Origin: Paraburkholderia sp. BCC1884
GTDB lineage: Bacteria > Pseudomonadota > Gammaproteobacteria > Burkholderiales > Burkholderiaceae
DNA: 64,000 bases
Direction of reading: 5' to 3'
NCBI RefSeq assembly: GCF_900996225.1
Contig: NZ_CAAJGL010000068.1
Location: forward strand, 1,426,001-1,490,000
Shown here: one piece after another, positions 16,675 to 25,575 of the stretch
Numbering within the stretch: position 1 is the stretch's first letter
Layout: each line of letters begins with the position of its first letter
Notes under the pieces: model-generated
The model's database searches: none
The model's input: the letters and a program-made list of their open reading frames with translations, nothing else
What the model was told of the DNA's origin: nothing
Translations under genes and position numbers: made by a program

Positions 16675-17966
16675 CAAAGCAGGTCCTTCATTCGATACCA
16701 GGCCATCGCGAGCACGAGGGCGGGGGTTCGCAGTGTAGCGCCGCCGGGAAAATCGCGGTGACGAACCTTGCCAAACAGATCGAAGCGCGACGCCTGGCCG
16801 TCGATGGCTTCGGCGATGAGTTTTCCCGCCAGGCCCGTGGTGTTCACACCATGTCCGGAAAAACCTTGCGCGAAATAAACGGTAGATGAGAGGCGGCCGA
16901 AATGGGGCGCACGATTCATCGTGATATCGACAAAACCGCCCCACGCATAGTCGATCTTGACGTCGTCGAGTTGGGGAAACGTTTTCAGCATGTCACGGCG
17001 CATGGCTTCGCCGAGATTGCGCGGCGCTAAGGTCGAGTAGCTGACTTTACCGCCCCACAGCAGCCGGTTATCCGGCGCAGGACGGAAATAGTCGAGCACG
17101 AAGCGGCTATCGCAGACTGCGGCTTTGGCGGGCATCAGCGCTTCGGCACGATCGGGATCGAGCGGTTCGGTGGCGATCACATAGGTGCCGACCGGCATGA
17201 TCTTGCCGGCGACCTCCGGCGCCAGTTCGCCGAGATAGGTATTGCAGGCGAGTACGACAAAGCGCGCTTTAACCTGGCCACGCGACGTTTCGGCTACCTG
17301 TAGGCCGTTTTCTTTGCGCAGCGCCGTCACGCAGCTGTCTTCGAAAATCCGTACACCGGCTTCGCGTGCCGCACGCGCCAGGCCCAAGGTGTAGTTCAAT
17401 GGATGCAGATGGCCGCTGTGGGCGTCGAACAACCCGCCGAGATAACGCTGCGACTGGACGTAGTGGCCGACGCTGTCCGCGTCGACATAGGTGAAACCGT
17501 CATAGCCGAAGCGGTGCTGCGCTTCATCGCGCCATTTTTGCAGCGCATCCACATCGCGCGGCTTATTTGCCGCGGTCAAATAACCAAAAGTCAAATCGCA
17601 GTCGATCCGGTGCTTCGCCACCCGCTCCCTGACGATATCGACGGTCTCGATGCCCATGTCCCAAACACGCTTCACGTCGGCCGCGGGCATGTACTTCGCG
17701 AACGTATCGATATCGCAGGCAAAGCCGCCGATCAATTGTCCACCATTGCGACCGCTCGCCGCCCAGCCGACTTTCGAGGCTTCGAGCACGACGACCGAGT
17801 GCCCGCGTTCAGCGAGATTCAGCGCGGTGGAGAGGCCCGTCAGTCCGGCGCCGATCACGCAGACGTCGACATCCAGCATGTCTTCGAGCGGAGGATGGCG
17901 GGTCGTGTCGTTGGCGGTAGCGGCGTAGTACGAGGCGACGTGAGGCTGGTTCGAGAATGGGAGCAT
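16674..17966 (-). CDS. puuB: Gamma-glutamylputrescine oxidase-type FAD oxidoreductase (first paralogue)
   Basis: The gene encodes 430 residues, close to E. coli PuuB in length (426). FAD-binding VCVIGAGLTGLS lies near residue 34, GWAASGRNGGQLIGG near 68, and GGFVDITMNRAPHFG plus QGFSGHGVNTTG near the C-terminus. It performs the second step of the gamma-glutamyl putrescine route. It is paralogous to the gene downstream, sharing the same motifs in the same order, and overlaps it at TGATG. A hairpin at 17987-18031 separates it from the porin, so the two oxidases may be expressed less than the transporter genes. Either copy could be the main PuuB. Confidence 0.88.
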   Translation of the reverse strand: MLPFSNQPHVASYYAATANDTTRHPPLEDMLDVDVCVIGAGLTGLSTALNLAERGHSVVVLEASKVGWAASGRNGGQLIGGFACDIDTFAKYMPAADVKRVWDMGIETVDIVRERVAKHRIDCDLTFGYLTAANKPRDVDALQKWRDEAQHRFGYDGFTYVDADSVGHYVQSQRYLGGLFDAHSGHLHPLNYTLGLARAAREAGVRIFEDSCVTALRKENGLQVAETSRGQVKARFVVLACNTYLGELAPEVAGKIMPVGTYVIATEPLDPDRAEALMPAKAAVCDSRFVLDYFRPAPDNRLLWGGKVSYSTLAPRNLGEAMRRDMLKTFPQLDDVKIDYAWGGFVDITMNRAPHFGRLSSTVYFAQGFSGHGVNTTGLAGKLIAEAIDGQASRFDLFGKVRHRDFPGGATLRTPALVLAMAWYRMKDLL

Positions 17967-17986
17967 AGGCAGAACAGACAGAAGAA

Positions 17987-18031
17987 GCCCTTGCGCCGGG
18001 CGATGAATCAGGCGAGCCCAGGCGCAAGGGC
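17987..18031 (-). terminator. Intergenic hairpin/attenuator between porin and puuB genes
   Basis: GCCCTTGCGCC (17987-17997) pairs perfectly with GGCGCAAGGGC (18021-18031), and an inner GGGC/GCCC extends the stem to about 15 bp. Read on the minus strand, the stem is followed by TTCTTCTGTCT, a T-rich but interrupted tract. It lies between the porin stop (18040) and the first puuB start (17966), so it can act as a partial terminator or an mRNA-stabilising 3' structure within the operon. Confidence 0.7.
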
Positions 18032-18039
18032 GATACGGT

Positions 18040-19611
18040 TTAGAACGAGTAGATGAACTGCGTCGCGAGCAGGTCGTTGGACTTGCCGTACGAACCGTCG
18101 TTCTTCAGGAACACCTGCTTGTTGGCCCAGTCGTGGCGGTATTCCACCTTGACCGTGATCTGCTGGGTCGGATAGAACAACACATCGAGCGACACGTCCT
18201 GATGGGTCGCGCCCTTGCACTCGAAGCCAAGGCCGCCGTTCGCCTTCGAATTGGCGAGGCAATCCGCGCCGATACCGAAGCCGTCGGCCGTATCCATACC
18301 GTTCGAGTTCAACGCGATGCCACCGCCACCGCCGCCGTTCTTGCTATCCACGAGCAGGTCATAACGTGCGGTCACGCCCATGCGGCCCACCATCGGCAGA
18401 CTGAACTTGCGGTGCGCGAGCAGCGACAGGCCATACCACTGCGCCTGGCCGCCGTTGTACGCGCCGTTCTGCTGCTGGCCGTAGTCGACTTCGGCGTTGT
18501 ACTGCACGTCGGCGAGGGTATAGGTCAGGTCGGCTTCGGTGAAGAAGAAGGTGCCGCCCGCGCTCGGCGACTGGCCGCCAATCCCGTAGGCGACACTGCC
18601 CGTGGTGGGATCGACTGCGCTCGACAAGGTCTGACGGCCGATATTGACCGAGCCGCCCACATCGAGTGCGCTCGACCACGTGTAGTCGGTACGCGCCGTG
18701 AAGGTCGGGATCTTGTTGCTGGTCGTGATCGGGTCGCCCAGTGCGTTGGTGCCGATCTGCGTCGTCGCACCATACGTGCGGTACTGTTCATTGCCGAGGA
18801 AGAACTTCCACGCCCAGTTGCCCGTCGCGTAGTTCGCGCCGACCCCGATGTAGCTGCCCGGATCCGAGAAGTCGTACAGCAGGTTGTGCGTGAGCGTGAG
18901 CATCTGATTCGACTGCTGCACTTCATAGCCGCCGAAGCTCGGAATCAAACCGGCCACGAGTGTCGTGGTCGCCGTCAACGGCACGTTGATGACCGCCGTG
19001 TTCAGGATGTTGTTGCCGATGTCGCCATGTTCGTTGGCAAGCAGCGTAATCCCGTTGCCGCGGTTCGGCATCAAGGTGATTTCGGCCGACGGCGCCATCG
19101 GGCCGACCCCGAAGGTCTTCTTGATGTCGAGGTACAGATCGCCGAACGTGCTGTTGAAGTAGTTGTAGCTGCTTTCGTGGTTCGCGAACAGGAACGAGGA
19201 GCTGCTTTGCGCGCGGTTATAGATATAGGTCGGGTCGATATAACCCGTCACCGACAAGCCCGCGATCGGCCCGGTCTGCGCTGCGTCTTCGAGCGAGTCC
19301 ACCTTCAATTGCTGATTGGCGATCTGTTGTTTCATCGACGTGACGTCGTCGTTGGACAGCGTCGCCTGTGCCTTGCCGTAATCCGGCGACGAGATATCCA
19401 CCGGCGCGGCCACCACAACCGGGGCAGGCGCCATCGTCGCCGCGGTGACTGCCTTGGGTTTGCTGGCGACTTCGGCCCGCAGCTGCTTCACCTCCTTTTG
19501 CAGCGAGTTGAGTTGGGCCTGGAGCGCCTTGATCTGGTCGCTGGTGGCATCTGCCATGGCCATGCCAGGCAGACTCCCCGCCACCAACAGACAGATAAGC
19601 TTCTTTCTCAT
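18040..19611 (-). CDS. DUF3138 outer-membrane porin, polyamine-locus associated
   Basis: The protein has 523 residues with a signal peptide of about 20 residues ending GMAMA. A coiled-coil stretch (about 22-50, KALQAQLNSLQKEVKQLRAE) comes next, followed by an Ala/Pro/Val linker and a long beta-strand region rich in aromatic girdle residues, ending in Phe (TQFIYSF), the usual last residue of beta-barrel proteins. This layout is the DUF3138 porin type. AAGGAG eight bases upstream fixes the start. It lies 37 bases after potI and ahead of the puuB genes on the same strand, so I infer that it lets putrescine or glutamylated polyamines cross the outer membrane; the family itself has no assigned substrate that I know of. 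Confidence 0.85.
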   Translation of the reverse strand: MRKKLICLLVAGSLPGMAMADATSDQIKALQAQLNSLQKEVKQLRAEVASKPKAVTAATMAPAPVVVAAPVDISSPDYGKAQATLSNDDVTSMKQQIANQQLKVDSLEDAAQTGPIAGLSVTGYIDPTYIYNRAQSSSSFLFANHESSYNYFNSTFGDLYLDIKKTFGVGPMAPSAEITLMPNRGNGITLLANEHGDIGNNILNTAVINVPLTATTTLVAGLIPSFGGYEVQQSNQMLTLTHNLLYDFSDPGSYIGVGANYATGNWAWKFFLGNEQYRTYGATTQIGTNALGDPITTSNKIPTFTARTDYTWSSALDVGGSVNIGRQTLSSAVDPTTGSVAYGIGGQSPSAGGTFFFTEADLTYTLADVQYNAEVDYGQQQNGAYNGGQAQWYGLSLLAHRKFSLPMVGRMGVTARYDLLVDSKNGGGGGGIALNSNGMDTADGFGIGADCLANSKANGGLGFECKGATHQDVSLDVLFYPTQQITVKVEYRHDWANKQVFLKNDGSYGKSNDLLATQFIYSF

Positions 19612-19648
19612 TCAAATTCTCCTTATTGGTCGTATTGCGAAAGAACTT

Positions 19649-20560
19649 CTATGCGCGTGCCGTATCGAGCGACTTACGTACGGCGGCTTGTTGTGGTGCC
19701 GAAGGCAAAGGGTCGGCGGCTTCGGCAAGTGCGAACGCCATTTGCATATCGCGGTTGCGCTTGCGTTCACGTATCTGCATCCAGCGGTTCACGGCGATCA
19801 CGCCGATCGTCACCGTGCTGATGAAGATCGTCGCCAGCGCATTCATTTCCGGATTCAGGCCGAGACGCACGCGCGAGAACACGACGAGCGGCAGCGTCGT
19901 CGAGCCGGGACCGGAGAGAAACGCGGACAGCACGAGGTCGTCGAAGGAGAGCGTGAACGACAGGAGCCAACCGGACATCAAGGCTTGCGAGATCAGTGGC
20001 AGCGTGATCAGGAAGAACACCTTGAAGGGTGTCGCGCCGAGATCGAGCGCGGCTTCTTCGAGCGACTTGTTGAGTTCCTTCACGCGCGACTGCACGATGA
20101 TCGCCACATAGGACACGCACAGCATCACGTGACCGATCCAGATCGTGAAGAGGCCGCGGCCCTTCGGCCAGCCGAGCATCTGTTCCAGCGCTACGAACAG
20201 CAGCAGCAGCGAGATGCCCTGAATCACTTCGGGAATCACGAGCGGCGCGTTGATCATGCCGGCGAACAGCGTGAAGCCGCGAAAGCGTCCGAAGCGCGCC
20301 AGCACGAAGCCGGCCCACGTGCCGATCACCACCGACGCGCAGGCCGTCAGCAGGCCGATCTTCAGCGAAAGCCAGGCGGCGCTCAATAACTCGTCGTCGT
20401 GCAGCAGCGCGCCATACCACTTGAGCGAGAAGCCGGACCAGACCGTGACGAGCTTGGACTCGTTGAAGGAGTACACGATCAGGCTGATGATCGGAATGTA
20501 GAGAAACAGAAATCCGAATGTCAGCACGCTATTCGAAAGCGTTTTATTAGGCTTGATCAT
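19649..20560 (-). CDS. potI: Putrescine ABC transporter permease PotI
   Basis: The gene encodes 303 residues with six predicted membrane helices. The inner-membrane EAA loop is clear: SLEEAALDLGATPFKVFFLITLP is split over about residues 165-190. It belongs to the PotC/PotI class of spermidine/putrescine permeases and pairs with PotH. Its ATG overlaps the potH stop by four bases (ATGA at 20557-20560), which implies translational coupling. It is also equivalent to spuH of the Pseudomonas spu cluster. Confidence 0.92.
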   Translation of the reverse strand: MIKPNKTLSNSVLTFGFLFLYIPIISLIVYSFNESKLVTVWSGFSLKWYGALLHDDELLSAAWLSLKIGLLTACASVVIGTWAGFVLARFGRFRGFTLFAGMINAPLVIPEVIQGISLLLLFVALEQMLGWPKGRGLFTIWIGHVMLCVSYVAIIVQSRVKELNKSLEEAALDLGATPFKVFFLITLPLISQALMSGWLLSFTLSFDDLVLSAFLSGPGSTTLPLVVFSRVRLGLNPEMNALATIFISTVTIGVIAVNRWMQIRERKRNRDMQMAFALAEAADPLPSAPQQAAVRKSLDTARA

Positions 20561-21531
20561 TTCGCGCCCTCCAGTTCCTTGACCTGGTAGTACTGGAACA
20601 CGGCCATCGGCACGAGCAGCAGTAGCACCATGGCGACCGTGACGGCGGATGCCATCGGCCAGTCCATATCGTTGAAGAATTCATCCCACATCACGCGGCC
20701 GATCATCAGCGTGTCGGCGCCGCCGAGCAGTTCGGGAATCACGTACTCTCCTACCGCCGGAATGAACACCAGCAAACTGCCGGCGATGATCCCGTTCTTC
20801 GACAACGGCAACGTAATGCGCGTGAACGCGGTCCACGGTTTGCAGCCGAGGTCGTAGGCGGCTTCCAGCAATGTCAGATCCATCTTCACCAGGTGCGCAT
20901 AGAGCGGCATCACCATGAACGGCAGATACGAATAGACCATGCCGATGTAGACGCCGATATCCGTGTGATAGAGACGCAACGGCGAATGAATCATGCCGAT
21001 CGACATCAGCGTGTGATTGAGCAGGCCGTCGTCTTTCAGAATGCCGATCCACGCATAGACGCGAATCAGGAACGACGTCCAGAACGGCAGCATCACGCCC
21101 ATCATCAACAGGTTGCGTTTCGCCGGCTCCGAGCGCGCGATGTAGTACGCAATCGGATAGCCGATCAGCAGACAGAAGAAGGTCGAGACCGCCGCCATCT
21201 TCAACGAGCTGATATACGTGGCGACGTACAGATCGTCCTGCAGCAGGAACGCGTAGTGACTGAGCTGCATGGCGAAATGCACCATGCCGTCCTTCACCGT
21301 CACCAGATCCGTGTAGGGCGGAATGCCCAGGCGCAGATCGGCGAAACTGATTTTCAGCACCAGCACGAACGGCAGCGCGAAGAACAACGTCAGCCACAGG
21401 AACGGCACGCCGATCACGGTGGTGCGGCCCGAAGGCAGCAGCATCGACAGGCGGTTTTTCAGCGCAGCGAGCAGACGGCTGCCTGAGGGCGCGCCCAGCG
21501 CCGCGGGGGAAGAGGTGGCGGGATTTCTCAT
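20557..21531 (-). CDS. potH: Putrescine ABC transporter permease PotH
   Basis: The gene encodes 324 residues. A cytoplasmic N-terminus of about 35 residues precedes six helices; the EAA loop reads LLEAAYDLGCKPWTAFTRI near residue 225. It is the PotB/PotH-class partner of PotI. It overlaps potG by four bases on one side and potI by four on the other, a tightly coupled trio. It is equivalent to spuG in the Pseudomonas nomenclature. Confidence 0.92.
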   Translation of the reverse strand: MRNPATSSPAALGAPSGSRLLAALKNRLSMLLPSGRTTVIGVPFLWLTLFFALPFVLVLKISFADLRLGIPPYTDLVTVKDGMVHFAMQLSHYAFLLQDDLYVATYISSLKMAAVSTFFCLLIGYPIAYYIARSEPAKRNLLMMGVMLPFWTSFLIRVYAWIGILKDDGLLNHTLMSIGMIHSPLRLYHTDIGVYIGMVYSYLPFMVMPLYAHLVKMDLTLLEAAYDLGCKPWTAFTRITLPLSKNGIIAGSLLVFIPAVGEYVIPELLGGADTLMIGRVMWDEFFNDMDWPMASAVTVAMVLLLLVPMAVFQYYQVKELEGAK

Positions 21532-22691
21532 TGCGTCAGCACCACGCCGCTAGCCGGCGACCAGTAGACGAACACGTCGTCGTTATAGGACGGCGCACCT
21601 TCGCTCATCAGATGCGAACTGGAGAGATTCGACACGACGGTCTTGCCGCTCGGCAGACGCACGTGATACAGCGAATAGCTGCCCATATACGCCACGTCGG
21701 AGACCACGCCGCGTGCCCAGTTGTGTGGCGTCGAGGGCTTGTCGAGCGATACCTTGACGCGCTCCGGACGCACCGAGATACCGACCGGCATGCCGAGTGG
21801 ACCAGTAACGCCGTGACTCACGTAAATGCGCGATTCGAGCTCGTCGCTCTCGACGAAGATATGGTCCGGCTCATCGGCGACGACCGTGCCTTCGAACAGA
21901 TTGGTCGAGCCGATGAATTCGGCCGAGAAGCGGCTATTCGGAAACTCGTACACCTGACTCGGCGAACCGATCTGCACGATGCGGCCTTCGCTCATCACCG
22001 CGAGGCGGCCGGCCATCGTCATCGCTTCTTCCTGATCGTGCGTGACCATCACGCAGGTCACGTCCACTTTCTCGATGATGTTCACCAGTTCGAGCTGGGT
22101 TTTCTGGCGGATCTTTTTGTCGAGCGCCGACATCGGTTCATCGAGCAGCAGCAGCTTCGGGCGCTTGACGAGCGAACGGGCCAGCGCGACACGTTGTTGT
22201 TGACCGCCTGACAGTTGATGTGGCTTGCGCTGCGCGTACTTCCCCATCTGCACGAGATTGAGCGCGTCGGCGACGCGTTCCTTGATCTCGTTCCTCGGCG
22301 TGCCTTCCTGCTTCAGCCCGAAAGCGATATTCGCTTCGACGCTCATGTGCGGGAACAGCGCATACGACTGGAACATCATGTTGACCGGCCGCTTGTACGG
22401 CGGCATCGCGGCGAGATCTTCGCCGTCGACGAAAATACGCCCCGACGTGACCGGCTCGAACCCTGCGAGCATGCGCAGGAGGGTGGACTTGCCGCAGCCG
22501 GAGCTGCCGAGCAGCGCGAACAACTCGTTCTTGGCAATGCTCAGATTGACGTTGTCGACAGCGGTGCTGTCACCGAATTTCTTCACGACATTTTCGATGC
22601 GGACGAATTCATCCGACTTCGATTTTGTCGCCACTGCGGGGCGGGCCATCTGCGTGGCGCCGGCTGCGCTTTTAAGGGTCGTCGAGTTCAT
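21528..22691 (-). CDS. potG: Putrescine ABC transporter ATP-binding protein PotG
   Basis: The protein has 387 residues. Walker A LGSSGCGKST lies near residue 68, the Q-loop in MMFQSYALFPH, the signature LSGGQQQR near 165, Walker B LLLLDEPMSALD near 185 and the switch His in MVTHDQEEAM. A C-terminal TOBE-type regulatory domain covers about 300-387. It energises PotHI. The ATG at 22691 with AAGGA upstream is preferred over a 23-codon extension. A 210-base gap with a strong hairpin separates it from potF upstream. Confidence 0.93.
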   Translation of the reverse strand: MNSTTLKSAAGATQMARPAVATKSKSDEFVRIENVVKKFGDSTAVDNVNLSIAKNELFALLGSSGCGKSTLLRMLAGFEPVTSGRIFVDGEDLAAMPPYKRPVNMMFQSYALFPHMSVEANIAFGLKQEGTPRNEIKERVADALNLVQMGKYAQRKPHQLSGGQQQRVALARSLVKRPKLLLLDEPMSALDKKIRQKTQLELVNIIEKVDVTCVMVTHDQEEAMTMAGRLAVMSEGRIVQIGSPSQVYEFPNSRFSAEFIGSTNLFEGTVVADEPDHIFVESDELESRIYVSHGVTGPLGMPVGISVRPERVKVSLDKPSTPHNWARGVVSDVAYMGSYSLYHVRLPSGKTVVSNLSSSHLMSEGAPSYNDDVFVYWSPASGVVLTQ

Positions 22692-22842
22692 GATGTAACC
22701 ATTCCTTGCGGATCGCGGGCGCAAGTGTCTCCCTACGAGGGCGCGGGGAGCGTCTCGCACTGGCGCTGCGATCGGAAAACATGGGACTGCGCGCAGGTGG
22801 GACCTTAAACGCGCGCAGGCTGACTACCGGTACTGCTTTCAT

Positions 22843-22872
22843 GCGCTCAGGGTTCGAGCGATCCCTGAGCGC
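22843..22872 (-). other. Strong intergenic hairpin between potF and potG
   Basis: GCGCTCAGGG (22843-22852) and CCCTGAGCGC (22863-22872) form a perfect 10-bp stem with a 10-base loop inside the 210-base gap behind potF. There is no T-run, so it is unlikely to terminate on its own. Stems like this behind a binding-protein gene often protect the upstream message from 3' exonucleases, giving more binding protein than membrane components; that role is inferred. Confidence 0.6.
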
Positions 22873-22901
22873 GGGATCGAAGTTCTAACTCGTGGGTTTA
22901 A

Positions 22902-24023
22902 TCAATGACCGGTTTTAAGCTGCGCCCAAAGACGGTTTTCGAGGCGCAGAATATCGGTCGGCATCGGCTTCATCAGCGTCATCTTGCTCAACACGTCGTC
23001 GCCCGGATAAACGGTCTTGTCCTGTGCGACGCCCGGAGTCACGAACTGGCGCGCGGCCTTGTTCGCGGTCGGGTAAAACACTTCGTTGGTGATCGCGGCG
23101 TTGACCTTCGGGTCGGAAATGTAGTTGATCCATTTCAGCGCGGCCTCCGGGTGCGGCGCGTCTTTCGGGATCACCATCACGTCGAACCACAGCAGGCCGC
23201 CTTCCTTCACGTTCGAGAATTTGACCTGATACGAGCGCTTGGCTTCTTCGGTGCGGCGGCTTGCGATGCCGACGTCGCCCGACCAGCCCACGGCGACGCA
23301 CACGTCGTTATTGGCGAGGTCGTTGATGTAGCCCGATGAATTGAATTGAGTGATGTAGGGGCGGACTTTCTTCAGCACTTCGAACGCGGCCTGGTAGTCG
23401 GCAGGGTTCGTGCTGTTCGGATCTTTGTGCATGTATTGCAGCGTGGCGGCGAACACGTCGACGGCCTGGTCGAGGAACGATACACCGCAGCCTTTCAGCT
23501 TCGAGAGATTGGCCGGATCGAACACGAGTGCCCAGCTGTCTACCGGTGCATTCGCGCCGAGCGCTTTCTGCACGGCCTGCACGTTATAGCCGATACCATC
23601 CGTGCCGTACGCCCAAGGCACACCGTACTGGTTGCCCGGATCGGCGTCGGCGATCATCTTCATCAACACGGGGTCGAGGTTCGCGAGGTTCGGCAGCTTC
23701 GATTTGTCGAGCTTCTGGTACACGCCGGCCTGAATCTGCTTGGCCATGTAGTTCGACGTCGGCACCACGATGTCGTAACCCGAACTACCGGCGAGCAGCT
23801 TGGCTTGCAGGGTGTCGTCGCTATCGTAGTTGTCGTATTTGACCTTGATGCTGTCCTGCTTTTCGAAGTTCGAAATCGTATCTTTCGCGATGTAGTCCGA
23901 CCAGTTGTACACGTTCAGTTCCGTGTCGGCCGCAAGGGCCGGCGTCACCGACAGCGCCGCAAAACCGGTAAAGGCGAGAACCGCGGCCCCCGCGACCGCA
24001 TGACGAAGATGACTAACGCTCAT
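22902..24023 (-). CDS. potF: Putrescine-binding periplasmic protein PotF
   Basis: The protein has 373 residues with a signal peptide of about 31 residues ending TPALA. The mature part begins ADTELNVYNWSDYI, the classic PotD/PotF opening. The polyamine-site features GTDGIGYN and WSGDVG and the C-terminal NRLWAQLKTG are present. It captures putrescine (or spermidine) in the periplasm for PotGHI. The ATG at 24023 gives a proper signal peptide; the 19-codon extension does not. It sits between spuC and potG, as spuD/spuE do in Pseudomonas, but there is a single binding protein here. Confidence 0.92.
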   Translation of the reverse strand: MSVSHLRHAVAGAAVLAFTGFAALSVTPALAADTELNVYNWSDYIAKDTISNFEKQDSIKVKYDNYDSDDTLQAKLLAGSSGYDIVVPTSNYMAKQIQAGVYQKLDKSKLPNLANLDPVLMKMIADADPGNQYGVPWAYGTDGIGYNVQAVQKALGANAPVDSWALVFDPANLSKLKGCGVSFLDQAVDVFAATLQYMHKDPNSTNPADYQAAFEVLKKVRPYITQFNSSGYINDLANNDVCVAVGWSGDVGIASRRTEEAKRSYQVKFSNVKEGGLLWFDVMVIPKDAPHPEAALKWINYISDPKVNAAITNEVFYPTANKAARQFVTPGVAQDKTVYPGDDVLSKMTLMKPMPTDILRLENRLWAQLKTGH

Positions 24024-24097
24024 GGTTTTTTTCCCTTGATGTGAAGAACCGGCACGCGCCTGGATTGTGGGTGAGCTCATGCCGGAACGAACTGCCG

Positions 24098-25546
24098 TTA
24101 CGAAATACCGAGTTGTTGTGCCGTGGCGTCGATGGCTTGCTTCGCTTTCGACACGATTTCATCGATTTCCAGCTTGCTGATGACAAGCGGCGGCGACAGC
24201 AGCATGCGGTCGCCGGAGGCGCGCATGATCAGATTGCCGTTGAAGGAGAAGTCACGGCAAATCGTGCCGACGTCCCCGCCATTGGCGAAGCGCTTGCGTG
24301 CTTTCGGGTCTTGCGCGAGTTGCAAACCGGCCACCAGGCCGGCGCCGGCGATTTCGCCGACGATCGGATGATTGGCGAACGTGTCGCGCAGTTGTTTCTG
24401 GAAATACGGACCCGTGTCGGTCTTGACGCGCTCGACGATCTTCTCGTCGCGCAGCAGCTTGAGATTGGCGACGGCGACCGCTGCGGCCACCGGGTGGCCG
24501 GAGTAGGTGAGGCCGTGATTGAAGTCGCCGTTCTCGATGATCGCTTTGGCGACGCGATCATGCAGGCCGACTGCGCCCATTGGCACATAACCGCTCGTCA
24601 GACCCTTGGCCAGCGTGATCAGGTCCGGCTCGAAGCCGAAGTGCTGATGCGCGAACCATTCGCCAGTGCGGCCGAAACCGCCGATGACCTCGTCGGCGAC
24701 CAGCAGAATGTCGTACTTGCGGCAAATGCGCTGGATTTCCGGCCAATACGTCGAAGCCGGGAAGATTACGCCGCCCGCTCCCTGGAAAGGCTCACCGATG
24801 AACGCGGCCACGTTGTCAGCGCCGATCTCGAGGATCTTCGCTTCCAGTTGCTGGGCGCGCGCGAGGCCGAATTCTTCCGGCGTCAGATTGCCTTGGGCCT
24901 CCCCAAAGAAATAGGGCTGATCGATGTGCACGATGTTCTCGACTTTCGAGGGCATCTGTTCGTGCATATAACCCATGCCGCCGAGCGTGCCGCCCGCAAT
25001 CGTCGATCCGTGATAACCGTTCTTGCGCGAGATGACGAACTTCTTCGAGTGTTTGCCTTGCGTCGCCCAATATTGATGGACGATGCGCAACACCGTATCG
25101 TTGCCTTCCGAGCCGCTGTTGCAGTAGAAGAAGTGATTGAACGGTTCCGGCGTCAGTTCCGCGAGCAGCGCGGACAGTTCGATCACCGGCGGGTGCGTGG
25201 TCTTGAAGAAGGTGTTGTAGTACGGCAGTTCCTGCATCTGCTGGTACGCGGCGTCGGCCAGTTCCTTGCGGCCGTAACCGACGTTCACGCACCACAGGCC
25301 GGCCATGCCGTCGATTACCTTGTTGCCTTCCGAATCCCACAGATACACGCCCTGGGCCTTCACGATCACGCGGCTGCCGCTGCGATTGAGCGAGCCCATA
25401 TCCGAGAACGGATGAATGTGATGCGCGGCGTCGAGCGCCCGGTATTCGGCGGTGCTGCGGGCGGCCTGCGTGGTCGATGCGCTCGCGGCGGCGCTAATTG
25501 GCGCGGCCGGTTGCACGTAAGCGACTTCCTCTGTTCTGTAGCTCAT
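24098..25546 (-). CDS. spuC: Putrescine-pyruvate aminotransferase SpuC
   Basis: This is a class III aminotransferase of 482 residues. The PLP lysine is Lys314 in TLAKGLTSGY, the PLP-phosphate region is NSGSEGND near 143-150, and Asp285 in VADEVIGGFGRTG contacts the pyridine nitrogen. It converts putrescine and pyruvate to 4-aminobutyraldehyde and alanine, which PuuC-type dehydrogenase then oxidises to GABA. GGAGG just before the ATG at 25546 supports the start. It lies between puuA and potF, the same position as in spuABCDEFGH, so a direct transamination route coexists with the gamma-glutamyl route in one operon. Confidence 0.9.
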   Translation of the reverse strand: MSYRTEEVAYVQPAAPISAAASASTTQAARSTAEYRALDAAHHIHPFSDMGSLNRSGSRVIVKAQGVYLWDSEGNKVIDGMAGLWCVNVGYGRKELADAAYQQMQELPYYNTFFKTTHPPVIELSALLAELTPEPFNHFFYCNSGSEGNDTVLRIVHQYWATQGKHSKKFVISRKNGYHGSTIAGGTLGGMGYMHEQMPSKVENIVHIDQPYFFGEAQGNLTPEEFGLARAQQLEAKILEIGADNVAAFIGEPFQGAGGVIFPASTYWPEIQRICRKYDILLVADEVIGGFGRTGEWFAHQHFGFEPDLITLAKGLTSGYVPMGAVGLHDRVAKAIIENGDFNHGLTYSGHPVAAAVAVANLKLLRDEKIVERVKTDTGPYFQKQLRDTFANHPIVGEIAGAGLVAGLQLAQDPKARKRFANGGDVGTICRDFSFNGNLIMRASGDRMLLSPPLVISKLEIDEIVSKAKQAIDATAQQLGIS

Positions 25547-25575
25547 ACTGCCTCCAGTTTTTCTTGCGTTTGCGT

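Noticed and set aside
18133..19821. 562-codon plus-strand frame over the porin gene
   Set aside because: Antisense shadow of a GC-rich gene with signal peptide and barrel features; composition (Arg/His/Val-rich) is typical of such shadows.
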